From a bacterium HR28 (GTDB lineage: Bacteria > Chloroflexota > Chloroflexia > Thermomicrobiales > Thermomicrobiaceae), in the NCBI GenBank assembly GCA_002898255.1, contig BEIE01000004.1, positions 186,001 to 250,000 of the forward strand: DNA of 64,000 bases, written 5' to 3'. The notes beneath the pieces were generated by a model that was not told where the DNA came from, searched no databases, and saw nothing but the letters and a program-made list of their open reading frames with translations. The position numbers and the translations under genes were made by a program. Positions 55,275-64,000 of this stretch are shown one piece after another; within the stretch, counting starts at the first letter, position 1; every line of letters starts with the position of its first letter.

Positions 55275-56492
55275 ATGCAGATAACGAAGCTGGAGCTGGA
55301 AGAGTTCCGTTGCTTCCGGCATCTAGAGCTCGCGTGGGTTCCAGCTGGTCTCCGTCTTGTTGGGGCAAACGGCACCGGAAAAACAAGCCTCGTCGAGGCA
55401 CTCTATCTACTGGCAACCACGAAGTCTTTTCGGGCTCCCGCCGACCGGTATCTGATTCACCGCGCGAGCGGTCAAGACCTCGGCGTTCCGCCGTATGCAC
55501 GTATCGCCGGTCATATAGAGACGCGGACGGGACGCCATACGCTGGAGATTGGGCTTCTCTTCGACGCAACCAACTCTACTGTCAGTAAGCGCTATCGCCG
55601 TGACGGCCGACCGGTTCGAGCAATGGATTTCGTTGGCACATTCCGCGTTGTTCTTTTCTCGCCAGAGGATATCGAACTCATCACCGGTAGTCCTCAGGTG
55701 CGCCGACGTTTCTTAGACATCGTGCTGTCAACGATCGACTCCACGTACCTCCGCGCGCTGGCGCAGTACACACGGATCCTCGAGCAACGCAACAGCCTGC
55801 TCAAGCAACTGAGCGGGCACGACGACCACACCATTGAGGAACAGCTCGCGTTTTGGGACGATCAACTTGTCACCTACGGAACCTATCTCATTGTCGCCCG
55901 CATCCGCTTCCTCTTTGGTTGGTCGAACGATCTCACCGAGAGTTTCGCTCGTCTCAGTGCTCGAACGCTCACCTTGACAACGCGATACGTGTCAACGATT
56001 CCACTACCCGACCCGATCGCCGACGAACTGTCGCAGCTCCCGCTTGCCGAGGCACAGGCATCAGTCAGCCTGCGCTATCGGCAGGTTCTGGCACGCAGTC
56101 GGAATGACGAACTCCGGCGCGGCAGTACGGTCTTCGGCCCGCACCGGGACGATGTCCAATGGATGCTCGACGGAGAGCTGCTCGCCGCCGTCGGCTCGCG
56201 TGGCATCCAACGACTCGCTGTTATCGCTGCGAAACTCGCTGAGATCGCCGCCATCTATCGAGCCACCGAGGACTGGCCCGTCCTCTTGCTCGACGACGCG
56301 CTCTCAGAACTTGATGGCCAGCATCGCAACCGGCTGCTGGCTGCCCTCGCCACGTTGCCAGCGCAAAAGGTTCTCACTGCAGCCGAGCCCTCCACCCTTC
56401 GACATCCAACGATTGACTCATTGCCGCTTGCCCGTCTCGTCGACGGTACGGTTGCCTTCGACGAGCCCGCTACAGACGAACGTCACGCCTGA
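55275..56492 (+). CDS. recF: DNA replication and repair protein RecF
   Basis: SMC-like ABC ATPase that loads RecA at gaps. 405 aa, ATG 55275. Walker A GANGTGKTSLVEAL (about 29-42), signature region near GSTVFGPHRDD, Walker B PVLLLDDALSELDGQ. The N-terminus MQITKLELEEFRCFRHLEL is typical. 73 nt downstream of dnaN, same strand. Confidence 0.96.
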   Translation: MQITKLELEEFRCFRHLELAWVPAGLRLVGANGTGKTSLVEALYLLATTKSFRAPADRYLIHRASGQDLGVPPYARIAGHIETRTGRHTLEIGLLFDATNSTVSKRYRRDGRPVRAMDFVGTFRVVLFSPEDIELITGSPQVRRRFLDIVLSTIDSTYLRALAQYTRILEQRNSLLKQLSGHDDHTIEEQLAFWDDQLVTYGTYLIVARIRFLFGWSNDLTESFARLSARTLTLTTRYVSTIPLPDPIADELSQLPLAEAQASVSLRYRQVLARSRNDELRRGSTVFGPHRDDVQWMLDGELLAAVGSRGIQRLAVIAAKLAEIAAIYRATEDWPVLLLDDALSELDGQHRNRLLAALATLPAQKVLTAAEPSTLRHPTIDSLPLARLVDGTVAFDEPATDERHA

Positions 56493-56493
56493 T

Positions 56494-57681
56494 TTAACCA
56501 GTGGTCGGCTGTTCCACGACCATTGCAATTCCCATTCCACCGCCAATACAGAGTGCTGCTGCGCCGAAGCGACCACCCGTCCGGCGGAGGGCATGTACAA
56601 GCGTGACGAGAATCCGTGCGCCACTCGCCCCGATCGGGTGACCCAGCGCGATAGCACCACCGTGGATGTTCAACTTCGCTGGATCGAGTCCGAGCTCTCG
56701 TTGAACAGCAAGCACCTGCACCGCGAACGCTTCGTTGATCTCGTACAGATCCAAATCACTAACGCGGAGATCCAGTCGAGCCAGTGCTCGGCGAAGGGCC
56801 GGGATTGGGCCGAGTCCCATGACCCGAGGAGGTACCCCCGCCCACGCCCAGGAGCGAATAATGGCAAGCGGCTGGAGACCACTCCTGCGTGCGCGCTCTT
56901 CCGACATCACGACAAGTGCCGCTGCACCATCATTGATTCCTGAGGCATTTCCCGCTGTTACGGTACCCTCGGGATCGAATGCTGGTCGCAACCGGGCAAG
57001 TGTCTCAAGCGTTGTATCCGGCCGGAGGTGTTCGTCGCGTTCGATCCGATCGATTCCCTGCTTGCTTTCCACCTCGACCGGAACCACCTCGTCAGCAAAA
57101 ACTCCAGTCTCCCACGCACGAGCAGCTCGCCGTTGGCTTTCTAGCGCAAAGCGATCCTGCTCCTCGCGGCCGATGCCATATTCCCGCGCGATGTTCTCTG
57201 CGGTGATCCCCATGTGGCAGTCGTGAAAGGCATCCGTTAAGCCGTCAGCGAGCATCGAGTCATAAAGTGTTCCGTGCCCAAGCCGATAGCCGAACCGGGC
57301 TCCAGTAAGGAGATACGGTGCTTGTGACATACTCTCCATTCCACCTGCGACCACCACTTCTGCTTCACCTAGTGCGATCGCTTGAGCTGCCATGGCGACT
57401 GCACGGAGCCCAGATCCGCAGACCATGTTGATGGTCATCGCTGGGACTGCATCCGGCAGCCCAGCCGTGATCGCTGCTCGCCGAGCCGGGTTCATTCCCT
57501 GCCCAGCTTGTAACACATTCCCCATGAGCACCTCGTCGACGGCTGATGGTTGGAGCGCCGCACGACGCACCGCCTCGGCGATGACGATTGCTCCAAGTCG
57601 CCAAGCAGGAACGTCTTTCAATCCTCCACCAAACCGCCCGATCGGCGTTCGCACTGCACTGACGATCACTGGGGTCGGCAT
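56494..57681 (-). CDS. Acetyl-CoA C-acetyltransferase (thiolase)
   Basis: Condenses two acetyl-CoA or cleaves 3-ketoacyl-CoA. 395 aa, ATG 57681. Nucleophile C88 in [17 protein letters not shown], His in [11 protein letters not shown] and HPIGASGAR, and second Cys in [11 protein letters not shown]. Whether biosynthetic or degradative cannot be told; it is adjacent to acs, which supplies acetyl-CoA. Convergent with recF, 2 nt apart. Confidence 0.95.
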   Translation of the reverse strand: MPTPVIVSAVRTPIGRFGGGLKDVPAWRLGAIVIAEAVRRAALQPSAVDEVLMGNVLQAGQGMNPARRAAITAGLPDAVPAMTINMVCGSGLRAVAMAAQAIALGEAEVVVAGGMESMSQAPYLLTGARFGYRLGHGTLYDSMLADGLTDAFHDCHMGITAENIAREYGIGREEQDRFALESQRRAARAWETGVFADEVVPVEVESKQGIDRIERDEHLRPDTTLETLARLRPAFDPEGTVTAGNASGINDGAAALVVMSEERARRSGLQPLAIIRSWAWAGVPPRVMGLGPIPALRRALARLDLRVSDLDLYEINEAFAVQVLAVQRELGLDPAKLNIHGGAIALGHPIGASGARILVTLVHALRRTGGRFGAAALCIGGGMGIAMVVEQPTTG

Positions 57682-57715
57682 CTTCCACCTCGCTTCCCGA
57701 GAGCGAAAACGATAG

Positions 57716-57741
57716 CGGCGGGGTCGAACGACCCCGCCGCA
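57716..57741 (-). terminator. Hairpin terminator between acs and the thiolase gene
   Basis: Perfect 11-bp stem GCGGCGGGGTC (57716-57726) / GACCCCGCCGC (57731-57741), 4-nt loop. On the minus strand it is followed by TATCGTTTTCG. It lies 24 nt after the acs stop and likely ends or attenuates the acs transcript before the thiolase. Confidence 0.7.
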
Positions 57742-57764
57742 ATTTTCTCATCCTGGTCAGGTCC

Positions 57765-59753
57765 CTACGCTTGCTCGCCGTGCTCGGCAATCCACGTCCG
57801 CTTGATTTCCTCGACCACCGCTGGGTCGGTCAGCGTTGTGGTGTCACCGAGCACACGCCCCTCGGCGATGTCACGCAAGAGTCGCCGCATGATCTTCGCA
57901 CTGCGCGTCTTGGGCAGATCCGCCACGAAGATCACGCGCTCTGGTCGGGCAATTGCACCGATCGTCTCGGCAACATGGCGTCGGAGCTCTTCAGCGAGCT
58001 CGTCACTTGGGGTGTACCCCGCACGCACGCTGACGAAGGCGACAGGAACCTGGCCTTTGATCTCATGACTCACACCGATCACCGCCGCCTCAGCGACAGC
58101 CGGGTGCGCGACAAGGGCACTCTCCAACTCCATCGTCCCCAGGCGATGACCAGCGACATTGAGCACATCGTCAACACGCCCAAGGATCCAGTAGTACCCG
58201 TCCTCGTCGCGCTTCGCTCCGTCTCCAGTCACGTAGATCGACGGCCCGTACTTCGAGAAGTAGGTGTTCACGTAGCGCTCGGGATCACCCCAAAGTGTGC
58301 GGGAAATGGCCGGCCAGGGTCGGCGGATGACCAGATACCCACCCTGCCCCGTTGGCACTGGATTCCCTGCGTCGTCAAGGATATCGGGTTCAATACCAGG
58401 GAATGGCAACGTCGCCGAGCCAGGCTTCGTCGTCGTCAGTCCGGGCAGCGGTGTGATGAGGATCATCCCCGTCTCGGTCTGCCACCACGTATCGACGATC
58501 GGGCAGCGCCCACCGCCGATATGTTCGTGGTACCACATCCAAGCCTCAGGGTTGATCGGCTCACCAACCGTCCCCAGCAAGCGCAGGCTGGAGAGATCGT
58601 GGCGTGCCGGATACTCCGGCCCCCAGCGCATGAACTGCCGGATTGCAGTCGGCGATGTGTAAAGAATGGTCACGTGCCGTCGCTCGACGATATCCCAGAA
58701 GCGATCCTTGTCCGGCCAGTCGGGAGACCCCTCGTACATGACGACCGTCGCACCGTTTGCGAGCGGACCGTAGACAATGTAGCTATGGCCGGTGACCCAC
58801 CCAATGTCAGCCGTGCACCAGTAAATGTCGTCGTCCTTGATATCGAAGATCCACTTTGTCGTAATGTAGACGCCCGTGAGGTAACCGCCAGTCGTGTGGA
58901 GTTGGCCCTTGGGCTTCCCTGTTGTCCCTGAGGTGTACAAGATGTAGAGTGGATGCTCGCTGTCCACGGACTCGGGGGGACAGTAGCGCTCCCGCACACC
59001 AGCCAGCACTTCATGCCACCACAGATCACGTCCAGGCTGCATCGAAACCGGCTGCGATTCGCCGATGCGCCGGACCACCAGCACCTTTTCGATGGAGGGG
59101 CAGCGCTCGAGAGCACGATCGGCTGTTTCCTTGAGCGGAACAACCCGCCCACGGCGGTAACCACCGTCAGCAGTGATCAAGAGCTTCGCCTGGCAGTCGT
59201 TGATGCGATCTGCGAGCGCTTCCGCACTGAATCCGGCAAACACCACCGAATGTGGCGCGCCGATACGGGCGCAGGCCAACATCGCGATCGGCAACTCCGG
59301 AATCATGGGCAGGTAGATGGCAACCCGATCACCCTTCTCAATTCCCAGGTGTCGCAGCGCCAGCGCTACCCGATTGACCTCGCGGTAGAGATCCTGATAT
59401 GTAAGGACACGTTCGTCGCCTGGCTCACCTTCCCAAATAATTGCCGCCTTGGTTCGTCGGCCCGCTGCTAAATGCCGATCCACGCAGTTCACTGAGGCAT
59501 TGAGACGACCGCCGACAAACCATTTGACCCACGGCGGATTCCATTCCATGACGGTGTGCCAAGGCTCGTCCCATTGGAGCTCCCGAGCGATCGAAGCCCA
59601 AAACCCTTCAGGATCGCGACGAGCACGTTCATACACGCTCGGATCCCGCATATTGGCCTGGGCGACAAACTCCGGAGGCGGAGGGAAACGCCGCGTCTCA
59701 ACCAACAAACCCTCGATGGCTCCAGCTGCCCTCATCCCAACTTCGTCCGGCAT
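57765..59753 (-). CDS. acs: Acetyl-CoA synthetase
   Basis: AMP-forming acetate:CoA ligase, 662 aa. ATG 59753 with AAGGAGG 6 nt upstream. Motifs: [11 protein letters not shown] (P-loop; the next residues read QLHTTGGY, usually VLHTTGGY), [41 protein letters not shown]. The lysine controlled by acetylation lies in [11 protein letters not shown], where the usual motif is PKTRSGK; this copy has Ala for Gly. Confidence 0.96.
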   Translation of the reverse strand: MPDEVGMRAAGAIEGLLVETRRFPPPPEFVAQANMRDPSVYERARRDPEGFWASIARELQWDEPWHTVMEWNPPWVKWFVGGRLNASVNCVDRHLAAGRRTKAAIIWEGEPGDERVLTYQDLYREVNRVALALRHLGIEKGDRVAIYLPMIPELPIAMLACARIGAPHSVVFAGFSAEALADRINDCQAKLLITADGGYRRGRVVPLKETADRALERCPSIEKVLVVRRIGESQPVSMQPGRDLWWHEVLAGVRERYCPPESVDSEHPLYILYTSGTTGKPKGQLHTTGGYLTGVYITTKWIFDIKDDDIYWCTADIGWVTGHSYIVYGPLANGATVVMYEGSPDWPDKDRFWDIVERRHVTILYTSPTAIRQFMRWGPEYPARHDLSSLRLLGTVGEPINPEAWMWYHEHIGGGRCPIVDTWWQTETGMILITPLPGLTTTKPGSATLPFPGIEPDILDDAGNPVPTGQGGYLVIRRPWPAISRTLWGDPERYVNTYFSKYGPSIYVTGDGAKRDEDGYYWILGRVDDVLNVAGHRLGTMELESALVAHPAVAEAAVIGVSHEIKGQVPVAFVSVRAGYTPSDELAEELRRHVAETIGAIARPERVIFVADLPKTRSAKIMRRLLRDIAEGRVLGDTTTLTDPAVVEEIKRTWIAEHGEQA

Positions 59754-59816
59754 TTGCGCCTCCTTTCTTCGAGCCGCTCCAAGGAGCCACCGTGCTGCTC
59801 GCTGGGTTTACTCTCT

Positions 59817-59845
59817 AGTGTAATCAGCTGATCAGCAGTGAACAA
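59817..59845 (-). promoter_or_regulatory. Promoter of acs
   Basis: Minus strand TTGTTC (59845-59840), 17-nt spacer, TACACT (59822-59817), about 65 nt before the acs ATG. The spacer contains the palindrome CTGATCAG. Confidence 0.55.
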
Positions 59846-59850
59846 GCGTC

Positions 59851-59922
59851 TTGACGCCGCTCCATGGAACCGGTACCATCGAGCGCACGATCATTGAAGC
59901 TTGCGGGAACCGGTGCTATTCT
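59851..59922 (+). promoter_or_regulatory. Two tandem promoters for the cytochrome oxidase operon
   Basis: P1: TTGACG (59851-59856), 17 nt, TACCAT (59874-59879). P2: TTGAAG (59894-59899), 17 nt, TATTCT (59917-59922). In both the word GGAACCGGT lies in the spacer just before the -10, suggesting a shared activator or repressor site. The leader to ctaC is about 130 nt from P2. Confidence 0.6.
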
Positions 59923-60059
59923 GTCAGACAACGACATTCCGCGCGAAACGGGTCGCCAATGTTCGTGACACGTTTCACCAAGGTGAGTAGAATACCCGAG
60001 AGCTGTCGGCCCTCGGGCCGAGGTGTCGTGCGGTGTGCTGCGGGGAAGGGGCGGAACGA

Positions 60060-61157
60060 GTGAAGGACATGCGTCCGATCAGTGGCTGGCGACGGTGGAT
60101 GTCCGTCCTTCCGCTCGCCGGACTCGCTTGGCTCTCCAGCGGCTGCGGCGTTATCGGAGGCAAAATCGCCTCGACGTCGGATCCAGCTGGTGACCAAGCT
60201 CGCCACATATGGGACCTCTTCATGGTGCCAGTCTGGTGGCTGACCGTGGCCGTTTTCATTCTGGTAACCGGCTGGCTCCTGGTCAACATTTTCCGATTCC
60301 GTCGGAAGCCGGGAGACACTCGCATCCCACCCCAGGTACATGGTCACCCACGCCTCGAAATCGCCTGGACACTCATCCCGGCAGTTATCTTGGCCCTCAT
60401 TGCGATTCCTTCTACTCGACTCATTTTCCAACTGAACCGCAATCCCGGAGCTGACACTAACGCACTACGGGTGCAGGTGATCGGCCATCAGTGGTGGTGG
60501 GAGTTCCGCTATCCCGAATACGGCATTGTGACCGCGGGAGACTTGCATCTTGTCGTTGACCGCCCTGTCGTCCTCACGATCACGTCGCAGGATGTCATCC
60601 ATTCGTTCTGGCCGCCTCGCCTGGCGGGCAAGGTTGATGCAGTGCCTGGACGCGAGAACACAATGGTCTTCACTCCGGAGGAAACAGGAGTCTTTTACGG
60701 ACAGTGCGCAGAGCTCTGTGGCGCCCAGCACGCGCACATGCAGTTCCGTGTCGTCGTCCAGACCCAGCAAGAGTTCGATGCCTGGGTGCAAAAGCACCGC
60801 CAGCCAGCTCCGGATCCGGCTCCGGGGACACTCGCCGCCACCGGAAAGGAACTCTTTGAGGGCCCCGCCGGATGCGCTGGCTGCCACAGCGTGAACCCGA
60901 CGTACGACCCGTCTACCCCGATCAACAAGACTCTCATGGTTGGGCCGAACCTTGCCTACTTTGCTGAACGGCAGACGCTTGCCGCATTCCTCCCGAACAC
61001 GGTGGAGAATCTCCACCAGTGGATTGCCAATACGGAACAGGTCAAGCCGTACTCGATCATGGCGGAAAAGTGGTGGAAGATCCGCGCGCAACAAAATCAG
61101 TTGCTGACCGACGAGCAAGTGAACGCCATCGTCGAGTACCTGCGGTCCCAACAGTGA
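60060..61157 (+). CDS. ctaC: Cytochrome c oxidase subunit II with fused cytochrome c domain
   Basis: Electron-entry subunit of the aa3/caa3-type oxidase. GTG 60060, 365 aa. Lipoprotein-type signal peptide (PLAGLAWLSSGC), two transmembrane helices (WWLTVAVFILVTGWLLVNIF; IAWTLIPAVILALIAIPSTRLIF), the CuA domain with HQWWWEF, HSFWPP and CAELCGAQHAHM ligands, then a cytochrome c domain from about 275 with the heme motif CAGCHS and a later methionine (SIMAEKWW region). First gene of the operon. Confidence 0.95.
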   Translation: MKDMRPISGWRRWMSVLPLAGLAWLSSGCGVIGGKIASTSDPAGDQARHIWDLFMVPVWWLTVAVFILVTGWLLVNIFRFRRKPGDTRIPPQVHGHPRLEIAWTLIPAVILALIAIPSTRLIFQLNRNPGADTNALRVQVIGHQWWWEFRYPEYGIVTAGDLHLVVDRPVVLTITSQDVIHSFWPPRLAGKVDAVPGRENTMVFTPEETGVFYGQCAELCGAQHAHMQFRVVVQTQQEFDAWVQKHRQPAPDPAPGTLAATGKELFEGPAGCAGCHSVNPTYDPSTPINKTLMVGPNLAYFAERQTLAAFLPNTVENLHQWIANTEQVKPYSIMAEKWWKIRAQQNQLLTDEQVNAIVEYLRSQQ

Positions 61158-61280
61158 TGGGCACACAACAGTGTGCAGTGGCACGGGAAAAGCAGCAGTC
61201 GAGGGGCAAATTCGGCGAAGCAGTACACTTGACCTCAATCGGAAGCGAGCTGATAACCGAGACGGTGCAGGAGGACACCG

Positions 61281-63203
61281 ATGGCTGAGGCGGCGATTCG
61301 ACTGGAACAAGCAGGATACCGGCGCTCGGCACTTGTCGAGTGGTTAACGACCGTTGACCACAAGAAGATCGGCATTCTCTACTACTGGACGTCGATTGTC
61401 TACCTGTTACTCGCAGGCTTTCTTGCGCTCCTCATGCGTATTCAGCTCGCACAGCCAGATATGCACTTCCTTGGCCCCAAGACTTATAACGAAGTTATGA
61501 CTATGCATGGTACCATGATGATCTTCGCAGTGGCGATGCCACTTAACGCAGCCTTCTTCAATATCGCCGTCCCGTTAATGATTGGAGCACGTGACGTCGC
61601 GTTTCCCCGCCTCAACGCCTTCTCTTATTGGTCTTTCCTCTTCGGCTCGCTCCTGATGTGGTCGAGCTTCCTCTTCGGGCACGCCCCTGACGCTGGTTGG
61701 TTCGGGTATGCCAACCTCTCCAGCAGCCGCCTCTATTCAGCTGGACCGGGTCTTGACTTCTGGGATCTCGGTCTCCAGGTCTTGGGTATCAGCTCGATCG
61801 CGGGTGCACTCAACTTCTTCGTCACCATCGTGAACATGCGTGCACCCGGTATGTCGCTCATGCGCATGCCAGTTTACGTCTGGATGGTCCTCATCACTGC
61901 GATCCTCATTCTTCTAGCTTTCCCCTCCCTTACTGTTGGACTCTTCATGATCATGTTCGATCGCTACTTCAATACAAACTTCTTCAACCCGCTGCACGGC
62001 GGCGACCCGGTTATCTGGCAGCACCTCTTCTGGATCTTCGGACACCCTGAGGTCTACATCCTTGTCCTTCCGCCGATGGGCATTATCTCAGAGGTGCTTC
62101 CGACGTTCTCGCGCAAGCCTCTCTTCGGTGCACCCTTCGTCATCTTCGCTGGAATTGCCATCGCCTTCCTCAGCTTCTTCGTCTGGGCTCACCACATGTT
62201 CACCGTCGGGCTGGGCCCGGTGCCGAATGCGCTCTTCGCCGCTTCAACAATGCTCATTGGGATCCCCACAGGAGTGAAGGTGTTTAACTGGCTCGCCACC
62301 ATGTGGGGTGGTTCCCTCGACTTTAAGACGCCGATGAAGTTCGCCTCGGCCGCCGTCTGGATGCTCATGATGGGTGGGGTCACCGGCGTTATGCATGCGA
62401 CCGTCCCACTCGATTACCAGCAGCAAGACTCGTACTTCGTTGTGGCGCACTTCCACTATGTCATCTTCGGCGTCATCGTGAGTGGTTTGCTCGCCGGAAC
62501 CTATTACTGGTTCCCCAAGATGTACGGCCGTCTTCTCGACGAACGTCTCGGCACATGGCATTTCTGGCTTACCTTCATTGGCACCAATCTCACTTTCTTC
62601 CCGATGCACTTCGTTGGACTCGATGGAATGCCGCGTCGATACTTCACCTATTCCGCCGAAACGGGCTGGGGCACGTGGAATCTCGTCATCACGATCGGCG
62701 CGTTCATCTTGGGCTTGGCCCAAGTACTGCTCCTGATCAATGTCGTAAAGACCATGCGCCAGCCAGCTACGGCACCCGCCGATCCTTGGGACGGCCGAAC
62801 ATTAGAGTGGACGATCCCCTCACCGCCACCGGCCTATAACTTCGCGGTCATTCCGACGGTTCGTGGACGCGATGCGTACTGGATTGAAAAGTACGGCGAC
62901 GGTCACCACGTACCAGCCGCGACTGACACAACGCAACGTCGTGAGGTGCACGAGCCACGCCACGACAATCCGGGACACGGTCCATTGCCGCCCGGTGTGC
63001 ACCTGCCCAAGCCATCCTGGTGGCCGCTCATCGTCTCTGCTGGTTTGACGGCCATGGCGGCTGGGATGATCATGCACGGCACTGAAACGCTTGGGCCGCT
63101 TGGCTTTCCGATTGTCGGCCTCGGTGCATTCGTCGTCTTCTTCGGACTCCTTGGTTGGCACTTTGAGCCAGCGATCGAGCATGAAGAAGCGCATGTCGCC
63201 TGA
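61281..63203 (+). CDS. ctaD: Cytochrome c oxidase subunit I
   Basis: Catalytic heme-copper subunit. 640 aa, ATG 61281 with AGGAGG upstream. Heme a ligand in MTMHGTMM, CuB/Tyr motif WIFGHPEVYILVLPP (Glu present, so A1 type), WAHHMFTVG, and heme ligands in VAHFHYVIFG. Twelve helices are followed by a polar His/Pro-rich linker (about 500-570) and two further hydrophobic helices (WWPLIVSAGLTAMAAGMIMHG and LGAFVVFFGLLGW), a C-terminal extension like a fused subunit-IV segment. Confidence 0.97.
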   Translation: MAEAAIRLEQAGYRRSALVEWLTTVDHKKIGILYYWTSIVYLLLAGFLALLMRIQLAQPDMHFLGPKTYNEVMTMHGTMMIFAVAMPLNAAFFNIAVPLMIGARDVAFPRLNAFSYWSFLFGSLLMWSSFLFGHAPDAGWFGYANLSSSRLYSAGPGLDFWDLGLQVLGISSIAGALNFFVTIVNMRAPGMSLMRMPVYVWMVLITAILILLAFPSLTVGLFMIMFDRYFNTNFFNPLHGGDPVIWQHLFWIFGHPEVYILVLPPMGIISEVLPTFSRKPLFGAPFVIFAGIAIAFLSFFVWAHHMFTVGLGPVPNALFAASTMLIGIPTGVKVFNWLATMWGGSLDFKTPMKFASAAVWMLMMGGVTGVMHATVPLDYQQQDSYFVVAHFHYVIFGVIVSGLLAGTYYWFPKMYGRLLDERLGTWHFWLTFIGTNLTFFPMHFVGLDGMPRRYFTYSAETGWGTWNLVITIGAFILGLAQVLLLINVVKTMRQPATAPADPWDGRTLEWTIPSPPPAYNFAVIPTVRGRDAYWIEKYGDGHHVPAATDTTQRREVHEPRHDNPGHGPLPPGVHLPKPSWWPLIVSAGLTAMAAGMIMHGTETLGPLGFPIVGLGAFVVFFGLLGWHFEPAIEHEEAHVA

Positions 63204-63280
63204 TGCAAGAACGGAAGTCATCTGGGGCGGGAAGTGAACCCTTCCCGCCCAAACAAAGCTCGCAGCAGGAGGCGGTTGTC

Positions 63281-63310
63281 ATGAGCAGAAAGGAAGGGGT
63301 CACGGAGTGA
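63281..63310 (+). CDS. Nine-codon minicistron ahead of ctaE (candidate leader ORF)
   Basis: ATG 63281 encodes MSRKEGVTE and ends with TGA overlapping the ctaE GTG (GTGA). A consensus AGGAGG lies 8 nt before this ATG, better than any site in front of ctaE itself (AAGGAAGGGG). The arrangement suggests ctaE is translated by coupling to this minicistron. Alternatively the AGGAGG acts only as a standby site. No protein function is claimed. Confidence 0.4.
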   Translation: MSRKEGVTE

Positions 63311-63909
63311 GCCACGCAACTGGCCACACACTTCCGGCCGGAGAGCATACGGTTACCGGCATCTCCCATAACCGGTTGCTCATGTGGACCTTCCTCGCAA
63401 GCGACTGCATGTTCTTCGGGTCGCTCATCTGGGTCTACTTCGCCTATCGCGGGCGCTACTTTGAAGGACCGTACCCACGCGAAGTACTCGATATTCCGTA
63501 CACGTCGGTCTCCGCCGCTGTTCTCCTTCTCTCCAGCTTTGCGATCGTCATGGCGTTGACAGCACTTGAGCGGGCTGACATGCGGGGCTTCCGCGGTTGG
63601 CTACTGGGAACGATTCTCCTCGGCGCCCTCTTCCTCGGCGGACAGTATTACGAGTTCACCACGTTCTACCACGAAGGTCTTACCCTCACATCCAACCTCT
63701 TTGGCACAACGTTCTTCGTTCTCACCGGCTTTCACGGTACTCACGTATTCATTGGCATCGTCTGGCTCTTGGTTCAGTGGTTGCTCTCGCTTTTCGGAAA
63801 GTTAACACCGGCCCACGTTGAGCGTTTCTTCGTGACGACACTCTACTGGCACTTCGTCGACATCGTGTGGATTATCATCTTCATGCTCGTGTACCTTATG
63901 CCGTACTAG
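63307..63909 (+). CDS. ctaE: Cytochrome c oxidase subunit III
   Basis: 200 aa, GTG 63307. Five hydrophobic helices, the short bacterial type: LLMWTFLASDCMFFGSLIWVYFAY, VSAAVLLLSSFAIVMALTAL, LLGTILLGALFLGGQYYEF, GTTFFVLTGFHGTHVFIGIVWLLVQWL and YWHFVDIVWIIIFMLVYLMPY. The GFHGTHV and YWHFVD motifs are diagnostic. Operon position 3. Confidence 0.95.
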   Translation: MSHATGHTLPAGEHTVTGISHNRLLMWTFLASDCMFFGSLIWVYFAYRGRYFEGPYPREVLDIPYTSVSAAVLLLSSFAIVMALTALERADMRGFRGWLLGTILLGALFLGGQYYEFTTFYHEGLTLTSNLFGTTFFVLTGFHGTHVFIGIVWLLVQWLLSLFGKLTPAHVERFFVTTLYWHFVDIVWIIIFMLVYLMPY

Positions 63910-63962
63910 TTGCTTCTCGTTACGACTTGGTGAGGCGACCATACTGGTGAAAGGAGTAGGTG

Positions 63963-64000
63963 ATGCACGAACACCCGACTGCACACGCCCAACCCGGGCC
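63963..64000 (+). CDS. Start of next oxidase-operon gene, possibly subunit IV (truncated by window end)
   Basis: ATG 63963 with AAGGAG upstream, 50 nt after ctaE; only 12 codons are visible (MHEHPTAHAQPG). The position suggests the small oxidase subunit IV, but the visible residues cannot confirm it. Confidence 0.4.
   Translation, partial: MHEHPTAHAQPG

Overview
The window is a gene-dense, GC-rich bacterial chromosome segment. Several features point to the Chloroflexota, most likely the Thermomicrobia (a Thermomicrobium or Sphaerobacter relative): the gene order, frequent GTG/TTG starts, a PspA/PspAA and PspAB/HtpX membrane-stress set, a stand-alone CphA-like Mur ligase, a membrane-anchored baseplate-J-like protein beside ruvX, and a cyclic-di-AMP receptor. 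This placement is inferred from content, not from a search. No phage, insertion sequence, CRISPR array or plasmid module is visible. The region is core chromosome, with a few unusual genes and well-formed regulatory sites.

Layout. 1-6275 (+): infB (5' end outside the window), rbfA, nrnA, truB, ribF, tyrS. 6289-7392 (-): zinc alcohol dehydrogenase with its own promoter. 7866-8120 (-): tRNA-Pro and tRNA-Gly. 8418-13840: envelope-stress block with an SDH-type serine protease (-), pspA-pspAA (+), htpX-pspAB (-) and an ABC1/UbiB kinase (+). 13837-18183 (-): der, glyA, a sugar-phosphate transferase and a zinc-ribbon protein. 18271-28261 (-): purB-purC-purS-purQ-purL-purF followed by gcvT-gcvH-gcvPA, which has its own promoter. 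28493-33417 (+): glmS under a glmS ribozyme, then tatD, rdgB and a degenerate CphA-like Mur ligase. 33426-37546 (-): dnaE and an XRE regulator. 37817-39338 (+): a cyclodeaminase/cyclohydrolase-family gene and a FolD that lacks the catalytic lysine. 39719-45473: a small membrane protein (+), a c-di-AMP receptor (-), and alaS, a baseplate-J-like gene and ruvX (-). 46154-47869 (+): CPA2/KefB-type antiporter. 48215-48850 (+): tRNA-Leu, rnpB and tRNA-His as one unit with a strong terminator. 48864-51819 (+): TPR protein, Trm112-like protein, ruvB behind a LexA-type box, queA. 51820-53000 (-): a frameshifted class V aminotransferase. 53103-53699 (-): a Rad52/ERF-like annealing protein, divergent from dnaN-recF (+, 54059-56492). 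56494-59753 (-): thiolase and acetyl-CoA synthetase. 60060-64000 (+): cytochrome c oxidase operon ctaC-ctaD-ctaE and the start of a fourth gene.

How the genes work together. One-carbon and purine metabolism are clustered: GlyA and the glycine cleavage genes feed methylene-THF, FolD and the cyclohydrolase-family neighbour would turn it into formyl-THF, and the pur genes consume glycine and formyl-THF. FolD carries Ile where the catalytic Lys belongs, and the gene next to it belongs to the family that contains FchA, a methenyl-THF cyclohydrolase. This suggests that a normally bifunctional enzyme is split between two genes. A second theme is DNA maintenance (dnaE, dnaN, recF, ruvX, ruvB, Rad52-like), with a LexA-type box before ruvB and a weaker one before the Rad52-like gene. 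A third is envelope stress, with the Psp partners and two membrane proteases side by side. The main regulatory RNA is the glmS ribozyme.
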